NCBI GenBank assembly: GCA_017416855.1
Contig: JAFQAZ010000002.1
Span: forward strand, 62,001 to 126,000
DNA length: 64,000 nt
Direction: 5' to 3'
From: Clostridia bacterium
Lineage (GTDB): Bacteria > Bacillota > Clostridia > UBA1381 > UBA9506
Under the pieces are notes generated by a model. The model made no database searches and was not told where the DNA came from. It saw only the letters and a list, made by a program, of their open reading frames with translations. The position numbers and the translations under genes were made by a program. This document shows positions 36,155 through 45,552 of the stretch, one piece after another. Position 1 is the first letter of the stretch, and each line of letters begins with the position of its first letter.

Positions 36155-36385
36155 ATGAAGAAACATTTTTCTGCTGCCGTTCAGTCTATGCACTGGGCCG
36201 CAAGGCTGACTATAAAATCCGGTACAACCCTAGCTCTTTTGGTTCTTTTCACCGGTTATTTCTTTCCCCGCTTTTCATTTTTGGCCATTGCCTCTTGCGA
36301 AACTGCTGTTTATCTGTTTGCTCTCGCCCTTTGCGGTGGCTTTTTGATGGATGTCATTGCGGAGCGCACCGGTTTGCGGGAGTAA
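36155..36385 (+). CDS. small membrane protein, unknown function
   Basis: 76 aa from the ATG at 36155 (AGGAG 9 nt upstream), with a TATAAT promoter just before it (-35 TTGCCT, 18-bp spacer). Two hydrophobic stretches (TTLALLVLFTGYFF and FLAIASCETAVYLFALALCGGFL) are likely membrane helices joined by a short loop. No family recognised. The next gene, uxaB, has its own upstream TATAAT element. Confidence 0.65.
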   Translation: MKKHFSAAVQSMHWAARLTIKSGTTLALLVLFTGYFFPRFSFLAIASCETAVYLFALALCGGFLMDVIAERTGLRE

Positions 36386-36503
36386 ATTTCAAAAATTCTG
36401 TAAAACAGACCCATTTTAACCAATAAAGCGGTATATTTTACTTGATTTTTGTGTTATAATGATTTATGTTATATTATACACAACATCAAGGAGTTGATTT
36501 ATT

Positions 36504-37823
36504 TTGACAAACATTCAGGAATTATATCAAAAATCTGTTGGCCCCGAACGCGTTGTACAGTTCGGCGAAGGCGGATTTTTGCGCGGTTTTGTAGATTGGA
36601 TGTTTCAGAAATTATCTGATGCCGGCAAATTCGACGGCAACATTGTGATTGTTCAGCCCATCGAAAAAGGTATGTGTGATGCTCTCTCCGCTCAGAATTG
36701 TCTCTATACCCATGTCATGCGTGGCTTGGATAACGGCGTACCTACCGTGAACAAGGATGTTGTTCGCATTGTATCCCGCTGTGTAAAACCCTATGACGAT
36801 TTTGATGCCTATCTGGCACTGGCTGAAAACCCTGATCTCCGTTTTGTGGTTTCCAACACCACAGAAGCCGGCATTGCCTACCACGAAGGTGATAAACTTA
36901 CTGACCGTCCGGCAGTTTCTTATCCGGCTAAATTAACACAGTTTTTATACCACCGTTTTGAAAAAGGCTTAGGTGGTTTGATCCTTTTGCCCTGTGAACT
37001 GATTGACAGAAACGGTGACAAATTAAAAGAACTTGTTCTCCGTTATGCCACAGAATGGAATTTGGGCGCAGGCTTTTCAAGCTGGATTCAGAGCGAAAAC
37101 CACTTCTGTTGCACTTTGGTTGACCGTATTGTAACCGGGTTTCCGAAAGATGAAGATTTGGCCTTGGGCTACGATGATACTATGCGCAACACCTCTGAAC
37201 TGTTCCATTTATGGGTAATTGAGGGTGACTCTTGTGTGGAAAAAGAACTGCCTTTAAAGGAAATCGGCCTGAATGTTGTCTTTACTGATAATTTAGAGCT
37301 TTATCGCACCAGAAAAGTCCGCATTTTAAACGGTGCTCACACCTCTTTGGTGCCCTATGCCATGCTCCGTGGCTTCCAGACGGTTGGCGATTGTATGAAC
37401 AATAAGGATATGCGCGCTTATCTTGAAAAATGTGTCTATGAAGAAATTATACCTACCCTGGATTTAACCAAGGAAGAATTAACTGAATATGCCGATGGTG
37501 TGTTTGAGCGTTTTGCTAATCCCTACATTCGCCATATGCTCTCTTCCATTGTTTTAAATTCCGTCAGCAAATTCAAAGTGCGTGTTCTGCCTTCTATTTT
37601 AGAATATAAAAAACGGTTCGGCACTTATCCCGAAACCCTGTTAAAAGGATTCGCCGCTCTTCTGGATTTATATAAAACAGATATGGCTAATGACGATGCT
37701 GAAATTATGACATTTTTAAAGACAGCCACCTTAGATGAAGCCTTAGCCCGCGAAGACTATTGGGGTATGGATTTATCTGTCTTGAAAGAGGAGGTCGTGA
37801 AATATGCAAATTCATCCCATTGA
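36504..37823 (+). CDS. uxaB: tagaturonate reductase / altronate oxidoreductase
   Basis: 439 aa with a TTG start (36504) behind AAGGAG. Mannitol-dehydrogenase superfamily: N-terminal NAD-binding region VVQFGEGGFLRGFVDW, and the conserved KVRILNGAHTSLVPYAML and SKFKVRVLPSIL around the catalytic Lys/His. UxaB reduces D-tagaturonate to D-altronate in galacturonate breakdown. It overlaps uxaA by 20 bp. The isomerase (uxaC) and the KDG kinase/aldolase are not in the window. Confidence 0.93.
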   Translation: MTNIQELYQKSVGPERVVQFGEGGFLRGFVDWMFQKLSDAGKFDGNIVIVQPIEKGMCDALSAQNCLYTHVMRGLDNGVPTVNKDVVRIVSRCVKPYDDFDAYLALAENPDLRFVVSNTTEAGIAYHEGDKLTDRPAVSYPAKLTQFLYHRFEKGLGGLILLPCELIDRNGDKLKELVLRYATEWNLGAGFSSWIQSENHFCCTLVDRIVTGFPKDEDLALGYDDTMRNTSELFHLWVIEGDSCVEKELPLKEIGLNVVFTDNLELYRTRKVRILNGAHTSLVPYAMLRGFQTVGDCMNNKDMRAYLEKCVYEEIIPTLDLTKEELTEYADGVFERFANPYIRHMLSSIVLNSVSKFKVRVLPSILEYKKRFGTYPETLLKGFAALLDLYKTDMANDDAEIMTFLKTATLDEALAREDYWGMDLSVLKEEVVKYANSSH

Positions 37824-39183
37824 TAATGTTGAGGTCAACATTGAAAACGGTCATAAATTTGCACTTAGCGACATTAGAAAAGGTGAATCCGTTATAAAAT
37901 ACGGTTTTCCCATTGGTGTGGCGACTGAAGATATCAAAAAGGGTGACCATGTACATACTCATAATGTAAAAACCGGCTTAGGCGAGTTGTTAACCTATAC
38001 TTACGCCCCCCACTTTAATGACCCCGCGAAGGAAACTGAAATTCCTACCTTTATGGGGTATCGCCGTCCTGACGGCAAGGTGGGTATCCGTAACGACATC
38101 TGGATTATCAACACCGTAGGTTGTGTGAACAAAACGGCTGAGCGCATTGCAACTGCCACCGGCAGCTTGTGTCTGCCTCATCCCTTTGGTTGCTCGCAAC
38201 TTGGTGGCGATCAGGAGATTACCCAAAAAACTTTACGTGGTCTCGTTAATCACCCTAACGCAGGCGGTGTGCTGGTGCTGGGGCTTGGTTGCGAAAATAA
38301 CCATATTGCTCTTTTTAAAGAAGTGCTGGGTGAATATAACCCCGATCGTGTGAAGTTCCTAAACGCTCAGGATGTGGAAGACGAACACGCAGAAGGCATC
38401 CGCCTGGTTGAAGAATTAAAGGCCTATGCTGCAACCTTTAAACGAGAACCCATCCCTGTTTCTGAGTTAAAGGTCGGTTTAAAATGTGGCGGCAGCGATG
38501 GCTACAGTGGAATTACTGCCAATCCGTTGGTGGGACGTTTTTCTGATAAACTCATTGCCTGCGGCGGTACCAGTGTTCTTACTGAAGTGCCGGAAATGTT
38601 CGGTGCCGAAACCCTGCTGATGGATCGTTGCGAAAGCCGTGAAGTCTTTGACAAAACTGTGCTATTGATTAATAATTTTAAAGAATATTTCACCCGTCAC
38701 AATCAGGTGATTTATGAAAACCCCTCCCCCGGCAACAAAGCTGGCGGTATCACCACATTAGAGGAAAAATCCTTAGGCTGTGTGCAAAAGGGTGGCTCTT
38801 CCCGGGTGGTTGACGTTTTGGATTACGGAGATTTCTTAGAAAAACCGGGGCTTAACCTGTTAAACGGACCGGGTAATGATATGGTAGCGGTCACCAATTT
38901 AACTGCCGCCGGTGCTCACATTATTCTCTTTACAACTGGCCGTGGTACGCCGTTGGGAGCCCCTGTCCCCACTATTAAGCTTGCCACCAACTCGGCACTT
39001 GCCAAAAAGAAAGCCGGCTGGATTGACTTTGATGCCGGTCGCCTGCTCTCCGGCACCTCTATGGATGAACTGACAGAGGATTTATTCCGCTATGTCATCT
39101 CAGTTGCTGAAGGTGAAGAAACCAAAAATGAGAAAAACGGTTACCGTGAAATTTCTATTTTTAAAGATGGTGTAACTTTATAA
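37804..39183 (+). CDS. uxaA: altronate dehydratase
   Basis: 459 aa, beginning inside the end of uxaB with its own GAGGAGG site. N-terminal SAF-like domain at about 1-90 (PIGVATEDIKKGDHVHTHNV), then the UxaA/GarD catalytic domain (GIRNDIWIINTVGCVN, PHPFGCSQLGGDQEIT, LGLGCENN, KCGGSDGYSGITANPLVG, TTGRGTPLGAPVPTIKLATNS). It converts D-altronate to 2-keto-3-deoxygluconate in an iron-dependent reaction. Together with uxaB it gives a two-gene galacturonate module, fitting pectin use. Confidence 0.94.
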   Translation: MQIHPIDNVEVNIENGHKFALSDIRKGESVIKYGFPIGVATEDIKKGDHVHTHNVKTGLGELLTYTYAPHFNDPAKETEIPTFMGYRRPDGKVGIRNDIWIINTVGCVNKTAERIATATGSLCLPHPFGCSQLGGDQEITQKTLRGLVNHPNAGGVLVLGLGCENNHIALFKEVLGEYNPDRVKFLNAQDVEDEHAEGIRLVEELKAYAATFKREPIPVSELKVGLKCGGSDGYSGITANPLVGRFSDKLIACGGTSVLTEVPEMFGAETLLMDRCESREVFDKTVLLINNFKEYFTRHNQVIYENPSPGNKAGGITTLEEKSLGCVQKGGSSRVVDVLDYGDFLEKPGLNLLNGPGNDMVAVTNLTAAGAHIILFTTGRGTPLGAPVPTIKLATNSALAKKKAGWIDFDAGRLLSGTSMDELTEDLFRYVISVAEGEETKNEKNGYREISIFKDGVTL

Positions 39184-39190
39184 AGCAAAT

Positions 39191-39225
39191 AACAGCGCGG
39201 CTTTCTCAATGGATGCCGCGCTGTT
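39191..39225 (+). terminator. hairpin after uxaA
   Basis: An 11-bp stem AACAGCGCGGC/GCCGCGCTGTT with a 13-nt loop, 8 bp after the uxaA stop. The following sequence is A-rich rather than T-rich, so it may mainly protect the mRNA 3' end. Confidence 0.55.
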
Positions 39226-39303
39226 CTAAAATTAAAAATATATTTTTTATGAGTCTGGTTTTTTTCTGTCGCTTGCGGTAGAACTGCCTTTTTCGACAGT
39301 CTG

Positions 39304-39334
39304 AAAGAAGGATGCAACCGCATCCTTCTTTTTT
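39304..39334. terminator. terminator between uxaA and apgM
   Basis: A 12-bp stem AAAGAAGGATGC/GCATCCTTCTTT with an AACC loop, then T-rich on the plus strand. It also follows the apgM stop directly on the minus strand, where the T run is short. Confidence 0.82.
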
Positions 39335-40541
39335 ATTTACCAAGCAGCATATTCATCAACTCGCTACCCTTTTCCACAAATAAGCCCGTGCTTTCTGCAT
39401 TTTTTTCTGTATAAGAAAGACCGGAGCCTTCGCCCTGTCCCTTTTTATAGAGAACAAAAGGAACCGGGTTTTTCACATGGGTTAACAGTTCTAACGGTGT
39501 TGGATGGTCAGGCGTTAAAAGTACACTATAGTCCTCTCCGCTTGCTTCTAAGTATTCCAGAACCGGACCAACAATTTTTTCATCAATAAGTTCAATGGCT
39601 TTTATTTTCAAATCGTGCTGACCGTGATGACCACATTCATCCGGCGCTTCCACATGGATATATACAAAATCCTGACCGGATGAAAGCGCTTTGATAGCAG
39701 CTTCTGCTTTACCATCAAAATTGGTATCAATATTACCGGTTACATCAGCCACTTCCGCCACCTGCATTCCCGTACCTACAGCAATTCCCTTTAACAGGTC
39801 AACTGCTGAAATCATGGTGCCTTTCACACCGAATTTTTCATAGAAGGAATCCAGCGCCGGTTTGGTACCTTCGCCCCAAATCCACAAGGAGTTGGCAGGA
39901 TTAAGTCCCCGTTTGATTCTATCCTGATTAATAGGATGACCTGTCAGTAATTCGTGGCTCTTTTGCATAATGCCTAAAAGCAGTTCACCAAACTCTCCGC
40001 CTGGCAGATACTCTGTTACCTTGCGGCCAGAAATATCGTGCGGCGGTGTGAGGTTCACATCTGTTGTACCTTTATCCCAAACCAGCAAATGGCGATAACT
40101 GATGCCGCTATACAAAGCAAAATTCTCAACCACCAGATTCTCCTGCAGGTATTCAATCAAAGCGGTCGATTCAGCCGTCGTAATTTCGCCGGAGCTATAA
40201 TCCACCATCGTTTTTTCACTATACTCTGCTTCATCAGAGAGAGTGACCAGATTGGCACGAAAGGTTACATCTGTCTCCTTCAGTTCCACACCAATAGAAA
40301 GTGCTTCCAAGGGTGAGCGGCCGCTATAGTACTGCAGGGGGTCATAGCCTAGAACACTTAAGTTTGCCACATCACTACCGGGACTTAAGGAATCATCCAC
40401 CGTTTTGGCAAGGCCCATAGCACCTGCTTTTGCCAGTTTATCCATATTCGGCTTTTCAGCCAGTTCAAGAGGCGTTTTGCCGGACAGTTCCTTATTTGGA
40501 AAATCCGCCATACCATCTCCTAAAAATACAACATATTTCAT
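39333..40541 (-). CDS. apgM: cofactor-independent phosphoglycerate mutase, archaeal (ApgM) type
   Basis: 402 aa of the alkaline-phosphatase superfamily. MKYVVFLGDGMADFP holds the first metal Asp, SLSPGSDVANLSVLGYDP the catalytic Ser, and HVEAPDECGHHGQHDLKIKAIE and LTPDHPTPLELLTH the remaining ligands. It interconverts 3- and 2-phosphoglycerate. The related homoserine kinase and phosphonopyruvate families are less likely given these motifs. GGAGG is 7 nt from the ATG. Confidence 0.9.
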   Translation of the reverse strand: MKYVVFLGDGMADFPNKELSGKTPLELAEKPNMDKLAKAGAMGLAKTVDDSLSPGSDVANLSVLGYDPLQYYSGRSPLEALSIGVELKETDVTFRANLVTLSDEAEYSEKTMVDYSSGEITTAESTALIEYLQENLVVENFALYSGISYRHLLVWDKGTTDVNLTPPHDISGRKVTEYLPGGEFGELLLGIMQKSHELLTGHPINQDRIKRGLNPANSLWIWGEGTKPALDSFYEKFGVKGTMISAVDLLKGIAVGTGMQVAEVADVTGNIDTNFDGKAEAAIKALSSGQDFVYIHVEAPDECGHHGQHDLKIKAIELIDEKIVGPVLEYLEASGEDYSVLLTPDHPTPLELLTHVKNPVPFVLYKKGQGEGSGLSYTEKNAESTGLFVEKGSELMNMLLGK

Positions 40542-40594
40542 TCTGTTACCTCCAGACCTGTCACAATGTTACGTATCGTTTTTTTCTTTCTTAT

Positions 40595-40623
40595 ATTATA
40601 GCTTTTTCCGATATAAAAGTCAA
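40595..40623 (-). promoter_or_regulatory. sigma-A promoter of apgM
   Basis: Minus strand TTGACT (40623-40618), 17 bp, TATAAT (40600-40595). Confidence 0.8.
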
Positions 40624-40653
40624 GAATAAGCCGTTTGTATTTTTTATAAAACA

Positions 40654-40683
40654 TTGACAACGGCAGACGATTTATGATATACT
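40654..40683 (+). promoter_or_regulatory. sigma-A promoter of nadK-argR-recN
   Basis: TTGACA (40654-40659), 18 bp, TATACT (40678-40683). It overlaps the in-frame ATG at 40674, which therefore cannot be the nadK start. Confidence 0.78.
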
Positions 40684-40730
40684 CAATAATGAGAAAAAAT
40701 GTAAATTTTCAATCCGTTAGGATGATGATT

Positions 40731-41585
40731 ATGAAGAAAATTTTAATCGTTCCCAATCCGGAACGGGACCCCGATTTAATCTATACAAAGGAAACTGTTA
40801 ACTGCCTTAACAATATGGAGCTCTACGCTGTCGAAGAGGTTGCAGACAGCATTGGAAGCGGTGTTATCCCCCTTCCCCATAGTCAATTATATCAAAGCAT
40901 TGATCTGGTTATTGCTTTGGGTGGTGACGGCACACTACTTTCTTCTGCCCGGGATGCCGCTGTTTATAATGTACCGGTGCTGGGCATTAACTTAGGGCAT
41001 TTGGGATTTTTGTCTGAGATCGAAAAACAGGACATTAAAGAAAGTCTCGCTCGTCTGGAACAGGGGCAGTTTACAATTGAAAACCGTATGATGCTGAAGG
41101 CTTCCCTTTCACATCCGGGTGGTGAAATTGTCACATTTCACGCTTTGAACGATATTGTTGTCAGCCGGTGCGAAAGTTCAAGGCTCATCAATGTGAATGT
41201 GTGTGTTGACGGGCAGTTTGTTGATGATTATAAAGCCGATGGCATGATCATTGCCACACCCACCGGTTCAACAGCCTATTCTATGTCGGCAGGCGGCCCC
41301 ATTCTGGATCCTATCCTTGAAAGCTTTGTCATAACGCCTATCTGTCCGCACAAGTTATATACCAAGAGCATTGTTGTGCCGGACAGTCGCAAAATTACAA
41401 TGACCATCAGCAACCAAAACCCCCGTCCGGCCATGGTAAATTCAGACGGTCTGGGAGATGCTGTGTTTTCACAAGGGGATGTACTGACCATATCCCGCTC
41501 TGATTATACTGCGCGTCTGATTAAAATTAACGGTGATCGTTTTTATAGTGTACTCCGCAACAAACTGTTGGGAAAGGAAAGCTGA
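40731..41585 (+). CDS. nadK: NAD kinase
   Basis: 284 aa from the ATG at 40731 (AGGA 8 nt upstream; earlier in-frame starts fall at or before the promoter). Motifs LVIALGGDGTLLSSAR (catalytic GGDGT), GINLGHLGFLSEI, ALNDIVVSR and DGMIIATPTGSTAYSMSAGGPILDP are those of NAD kinases. It phosphorylates NAD to NADP in the cytoplasm. The order nadK-argR-recN is common in Clostridia. Confidence 0.96.
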   Translation: MKKILIVPNPERDPDLIYTKETVNCLNNMELYAVEEVADSIGSGVIPLPHSQLYQSIDLVIALGGDGTLLSSARDAAVYNVPVLGINLGHLGFLSEIEKQDIKESLARLEQGQFTIENRMMLKASLSHPGGEIVTFHALNDIVVSRCESSRLINVNVCVDGQFVDDYKADGMIIATPTGSTAYSMSAGGPILDPILESFVITPICPHKLYTKSIVVPDSRKITMTISNQNPRPAMVNSDGLGDAVFSQGDVLTISRSDYTARLIKINGDRFYSVLRNKLLGKES

Positions 41586-41586
41586 C

Positions 41587-42030
41587 ATGAAACAAAAGAG
41601 ACATGCTGCAATTTTGAATTTAATTGCAAATCACGAAATTACTACGCAGGAAGAACTGGCAACCCGCCTTTGTGAAATGGGGTTCCGGGTTACCCAGGCT
41701 ACTGTTTCCCGTGATATTAAAGAATTACGGTTAACCAAAATTCCGCTTTCCGGCGGTCTATATAAATATACACAACCCGCCGTAAATGACAGCGCCTGGG
41801 GTCAGCAGATGCTTATTTTATCCAAAGCAGTCTGTAGTGTTTGTCACGCTCAAAACATTGTTGTCATTAAAACACAGGCAGGCATGGCGCAGGCTGCCGC
41901 TGCGGTGCTTGATTCCTTGCTGATTGAAGAAATTGTTGGTTCATTAGCCGGTGATGATACTATTTTTTGTGTCACTCAGGACAACGATTCTGCCATCAGA
42001 CTCACCCAACAGGTAAAAAGCTTTTTGTAA
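41587..42030 (+). CDS. argR: arginine repressor
   Basis: 147 aa from the ATG at 41587, one base after the nadK stop, with AGGA upstream. N-terminal winged helix (AAILNLIANHEITTQEELATRL, TQATVSRDIKELRLTKI), and a C-terminal arginine-binding/hexamerisation domain (NIVVIKTQAGMAQAAAAVLDSL, IVGSLAGDDTIFCV). It represses arginine synthesis and activates catabolism when arginine is bound. No arginine genes are nearby. Confidence 0.96.
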   Translation: MKQKRHAAILNLIANHEITTQEELATRLCEMGFRVTQATVSRDIKELRLTKIPLSGGLYKYTQPAVNDSAWGQQMLILSKAVCSVCHAQNIVVIKTQAGMAQAAAAVLDSLLIEEIVGSLAGDDTIFCVTQDNDSAIRLTQQVKSFL

Positions 42031-42048
42031 AAATTAGGGGGAACCGAT

Positions 42049-43731
42049 ATGCTGTTTAACCTGCATATTAAAAACATTGCCTTGTTAGACGATGTTGAAA
42101 TTGAATTTCATAATGGTTTAAATGTGCTGACGGGCGAAACCGGTGCCGGTAAATCTATCCTCATCGGTTCCATTAACCTTTTGTTAGGCGACCGTGCTAA
42201 CCGAGAACTGATTCGCCACGGTGCCGACCGTGCCGAAGTCAGCGGTTTGTTTTATATAGAAAATGAAGAGTTAAAAAATCAGTTGATTGAAGCAGGTTAT
42301 GAAATAGATGATGAGAATTCTATTTCTCTTTCCCGACAACTTTTGAAAGATGGCAAAAATCTTTGTCGCATTGGAGGACGGCCTGCCACGTTAGCAGAAC
42401 TTAAGGAAGTCAGTCAATTATTGGTTAACATACACGGCCAGCACGATAATCAGGCTTTGTTGAATCCTACCCGTCATATTCATTTTTTAGATAGTTTTTT
42501 AAAAAAAGACGGAAACGATGCACGACTTGCCTATCAAACCGATTATAATCTTTGGCGTTCTTTAGTGCAGGAAGCGGAAGCTCTGCAAATAGATGAAGCT
42601 GATCGTTTGAGAAAAATTGATTTGCTTACCTTTGAGCGTGATGAAATTCGCGCAGCCAATCTTTCTCCTGATGAGGAGGAGGACTTAAAACAAAAACGGG
42701 ATATTATACGTCACCGCGTACTATTGGAACAAAGTATCGGTCAGGCACTTTCTGCACTTTGCGATGGCAACGAAGAAGCTGATGCACGACAGGCTCTAGC
42801 CGTCACAGCCAAGGCGCTGGATGAAGCATCAGGACTGGATAGCCAATTAGAACCTTTTAGTAATGCTATATATGCCATTTTGGAAGACACAGAAGAACTG
42901 GCCCGGAATCTGCGCAGTTATTATGACAGTTTATCGGATATTGAACTGCCGCTGGATGAAATTGAGAATCGTCTGGATGTTATTTATCACTTAAAAAGAA
43001 AATACGGTGGAACTGTAGAAGCGGTTTTAGATCATCTTGAAACTTGCGAAAGCGAGCTTTCTGCTTTAGAAAACGCTGAAGAAAAGAAAGAACATATGGA
43101 ACAGTTGTTGAGTGATGCTGAAAACAAAGTAAAACTTTCTGGCAAAACACTAACACAGCTTCGCCAAAAAGCAATTCCAGTTATTCAGAAGGCAATTGAT
43201 GACAGTCTGCATTTTTTAAATATGCCCGATGCAGAGTTTAAAATTGATTTAACACCTGCACCTCTCCACCGTTACGGTGCTGACCAGGTTAATTTTTTAA
43301 TTAAAACCAACGCCGGTGAAGATCATCGTCCCTTGACTAAAATCATTTCCGGTGGTGAGCTATCCCGCATAATGCTGGCAATTAAATCTATCCTTACAGA
43401 TGGAGATAGTGCTGAAACTCTGATTTTCGATGAAATTGATACCGGTGTCAGCGGCTCCGCGGCACAGAAAATCGGTTTGAAGATGAAATCTCTTGCCAAA
43501 AGTCGTCAGGTTCTGTGTGTAACCCACCTGGCACAAATTGCTGCTATGGCAAATACACATTTTTACATCAGTAAAACCACAGAAGATGGACGGACGAAAA
43601 CAGATGTTTCGCCTCTTGACTACGATAGCCGCATCAGCGAACTGGCGCGAATTATCGGCGGTGACTCCGTAACCGAAACCACATTGAAGCAAGCTGAAGA
43701 ATTGATTGCTTTTGGAGAAAACAATGATTAA
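42049..43731 (+). CDS. recN: DNA repair ATPase RecN
   Basis: 560 aa, SMC-like. N-terminal Walker A GLNVLTGETGAGKSILIGSI, the INIHGQHDNQALL-like segment (LVNIHGQHDNQALLNP), a central coiled coil (about 155-370), and the C-terminal signature ISGGELSRIMLAIKSIL with Walker B LIFDEIDTGVSG. It acts in double-strand-break repair. AGGGGG precedes the ATG. It overlaps the next gene by 8 bp. Confidence 0.96.
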   Translation: MLFNLHIKNIALLDDVEIEFHNGLNVLTGETGAGKSILIGSINLLLGDRANRELIRHGADRAEVSGLFYIENEELKNQLIEAGYEIDDENSISLSRQLLKDGKNLCRIGGRPATLAELKEVSQLLVNIHGQHDNQALLNPTRHIHFLDSFLKKDGNDARLAYQTDYNLWRSLVQEAEALQIDEADRLRKIDLLTFERDEIRAANLSPDEEEDLKQKRDIIRHRVLLEQSIGQALSALCDGNEEADARQALAVTAKALDEASGLDSQLEPFSNAIYAILEDTEELARNLRSYYDSLSDIELPLDEIENRLDVIYHLKRKYGGTVEAVLDHLETCESELSALENAEEKKEHMEQLLSDAENKVKLSGKTLTQLRQKAIPVIQKAIDDSLHFLNMPDAEFKIDLTPAPLHRYGADQVNFLIKTNAGEDHRPLTKIISGGELSRIMLAIKSILTDGDSAETLIFDEIDTGVSGSAAQKIGLKMKSLAKSRQVLCVTHLAQIAAMANTHFYISKTTEDGRTKTDVSPLDYDSRISELARIIGGDSVTETTLKQAEELIAFGENND

Positions 43732-44401
43732 CGAATTAACTAATTTACTAATGCAGGAGGGGGCGGCAGAAGTCGGTTTTTCATGGGTTACCCCGCCACC
43801 TGAATATGCTAATCTGACCAATGCTGTAACGATTGCCGTCCGTCTGTCCGACGCCGTCATCGACACAGTTTCAAAAGGCCCGACACATACCTATTTTCAT
43901 CATTACCGCACAGTAAATGCTTTTTTGGACCGTTTATCCTTAACAGCCGGTCTGTTTTTACAAAAACACGGCGGACAGTATGTATGCGTGCCCGCCTCAC
44001 AAAGCATTGAAGGATTTTCAGGTTTATTCTCTCATAAAGAGGCTGCTGTTAAAGCCGGTTTAGGCACCATTGGCCGTAGTGCCTTATATTTATCTGACAA
44101 CTTCGGCCCCCGTGTTCGTCTGGCAACTGTGCTGACCGATCTGGATCTTTCCGCCGGATTTAGACCGCTATCCGAAAACAACCCATGCGATGGTTGCTCT
44201 GCCTGTGTAACCGCCTGCCCTGCCATGGCGATTTCCGGCCATAGCTTTTCTGAAAAGGGCATACATATTTTAGACAGAAGCGCCTGCAGCACACATATGA
44301 AGCAGGCTTACCAGAAAATCGGTCGTGGAGTTGTTTGTGGCATTTGTGTCAGCATTTGTCCCGCAGGAAAGATAAATAAGCAAAAAACTATTGCAAGATA
44401 A
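43724..44401 (+). CDS. epoxyqueuosine reductase-like 4Fe-4S protein
   Basis: 225 aa from the ATG at 43724 (GGAG upstream, overlapping recN by 8 bp). It resembles the COG1600/QueG family: SHKEAAVKAGLGTIGRSALYLSDNFGPRVRLATVLTDLDL, then two ferredoxin-type cluster motifs, CDGCSACVTACP and CGICVSICP. It is shorter than true QueG (about 300-380 aa), lacking C-terminal HEAT repeats and part of the N-terminus. Queuosine reduction is therefore doubtful and its reaction is open. Confidence 0.8.
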   Translation: MINELTNLLMQEGAAEVGFSWVTPPPEYANLTNAVTIAVRLSDAVIDTVSKGPTHTYFHHYRTVNAFLDRLSLTAGLFLQKHGGQYVCVPASQSIEGFSGLFSHKEAAVKAGLGTIGRSALYLSDNFGPRVRLATVLTDLDLSAGFRPLSENNPCDGCSACVTACPAMAISGHSFSEKGIHILDRSACSTHMKQAYQKIGRGVVCGICVSICPAGKINKQKTIAR

Positions 44402-44488
44402 CAAAAAGTTATGTATAATGAAAATATATACAAATTTTGTATAATTATTTTCATTTGATAGAATATATAAATCAAGGAGGAGATTCCT

Positions 44489-45499
44489 TTGTTTAAATTC
44501 GGACAAGACATCGGTATAGATTTGGGAACAGCAACTATATTAGTATATGTTAAAGGTAAGGGTGTTGTGTTAAAGGAGCCCAGCGTTGTTGCCATTGATA
44601 CTGATACCGGAAAAGTACTTAAGGTTGGTTCCGAAGCACAAAATATGATTGGTCGTACCCCTGGTAACATTGTTGCTATCCGACCTTTAAAAGATGGTGT
44701 GATTTCAGATTATGACACCACAGAAAAAATGATTCGTTATTTTCTGCGCAAGGTTTGTAAAAACCGCTTCTTTAAGCCCAGGGTTATGATTTGTGTTCCC
44801 AGTCAGGCTACTGAAGTGGAAGAAAAAGCAGTCAACGATGCTGCCATTTCTGCTGGTGCAGGCAAAACCTTTATCATTGAAGAACCTATTGCCGCTGCCA
44901 TTGGTGCCGGCATTGATATTTCAAAACCTTATGGTAATATGATCGTAGATATCGGTGGTGGTACCGCAGATGTTGCTGTTATTTCCTTAGGCGAAATTGT
45001 TGTCAGCAATTCCATTAAAGTTGCCGGCGATAAGTTTGATGAAGCCGTTGTTCGTTACATCCGTAAAAAACATAATATGATGATTGGTGACAGAACTGCT
45101 GAAGAATTAAAAATTCAGTTAGGCTGTGTGTATCCCCGTCCTGAAGTACTGTCAATGGAAATTAAAGGCCGCTGTTTGGTCTCCGGCCTGCCTAAGGTTG
45201 TGACTGTTACCTCAGAAGAAATGCTGGAGGCTTTTGAAGAATGTGCCGCACAGATTGTAGATGCTGTACACACCGTTTTAGAAAAAACGCCACCAGAACT
45301 GGTTGGCGATATCAGCACAGGCGGTATCCTCTTAACCGGCGGTGGAAGCCTGATTTATGGTCTGGACAAGCTTCTGCACCGTGAAACCGGTCTGGATGTT
45401 TATATCGCAGAAGATGCTGTGTACTGTGTAGCTAAGGGAACTGGTATGTCACTTGACTATATGGACAATATGAAGCAAGGTCCACGCTATCGCAATTAA
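44489..45499 (+). CDS. mreB: MreB/Mbl rod-shape actin homologue
   Basis: 336 aa with a TTG start at 44489 behind GGAGGAG. Actin-fold ATPase motifs: IGIDLGTATILVYVKGKGVVLKEPSVVAID (phosphate 1), NMIVDIGGGTADVAVISLG (phosphate 2), ILLTGGGSLIYGLDKLL (adenosine). It polymerises under the membrane and guides wall synthesis. It stands alone, without mreC/mreD, so it may be the Mbl or MreBH paralogue rather than the main MreB. Confidence 0.93.
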   Translation: MFKFGQDIGIDLGTATILVYVKGKGVVLKEPSVVAIDTDTGKVLKVGSEAQNMIGRTPGNIVAIRPLKDGVISDYDTTEKMIRYFLRKVCKNRFFKPRVMICVPSQATEVEEKAVNDAAISAGAGKTFIIEEPIAAAIGAGIDISKPYGNMIVDIGGGTADVAVISLGEIVVSNSIKVAGDKFDEAVVRYIRKKHNMMIGDRTAEELKIQLGCVYPRPEVLSMEIKGRCLVSGLPKVVTVTSEEMLEAFEECAAQIVDAVHTVLEKTPPELVGDISTGGILLTGGGSLIYGLDKLLHRETGLDVYIAEDAVYCVAKGTGMSLDYMDNMKQGPRYRN

Positions 45500-45518
45500 T
45501 TGAAAATCTACAACAAAT

Positions 45519-45552
45519 AAAAGCACTTTACAAACGAATGTAAAGTGCTTTT
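45519..45552. terminator. bidirectional terminator (mreB and minus-strand RNA)
   Basis: A 14-bp stem AAAAGCACTTTACA/TGTAAAGTGCTTTT with a 6-nt loop. On the plus strand TTTTTTCTCTTTT follows, ending mreB; on the minus strand TTTTATTTG follows, ending the structured RNA. Confidence 0.9.

Noticed and set aside
39240-39300. Possible third hairpin (CTGTCG...CGACAG) between uxaA and apgM
   Set aside because: The arms are short and far apart with little pairing between them; not enough to call.
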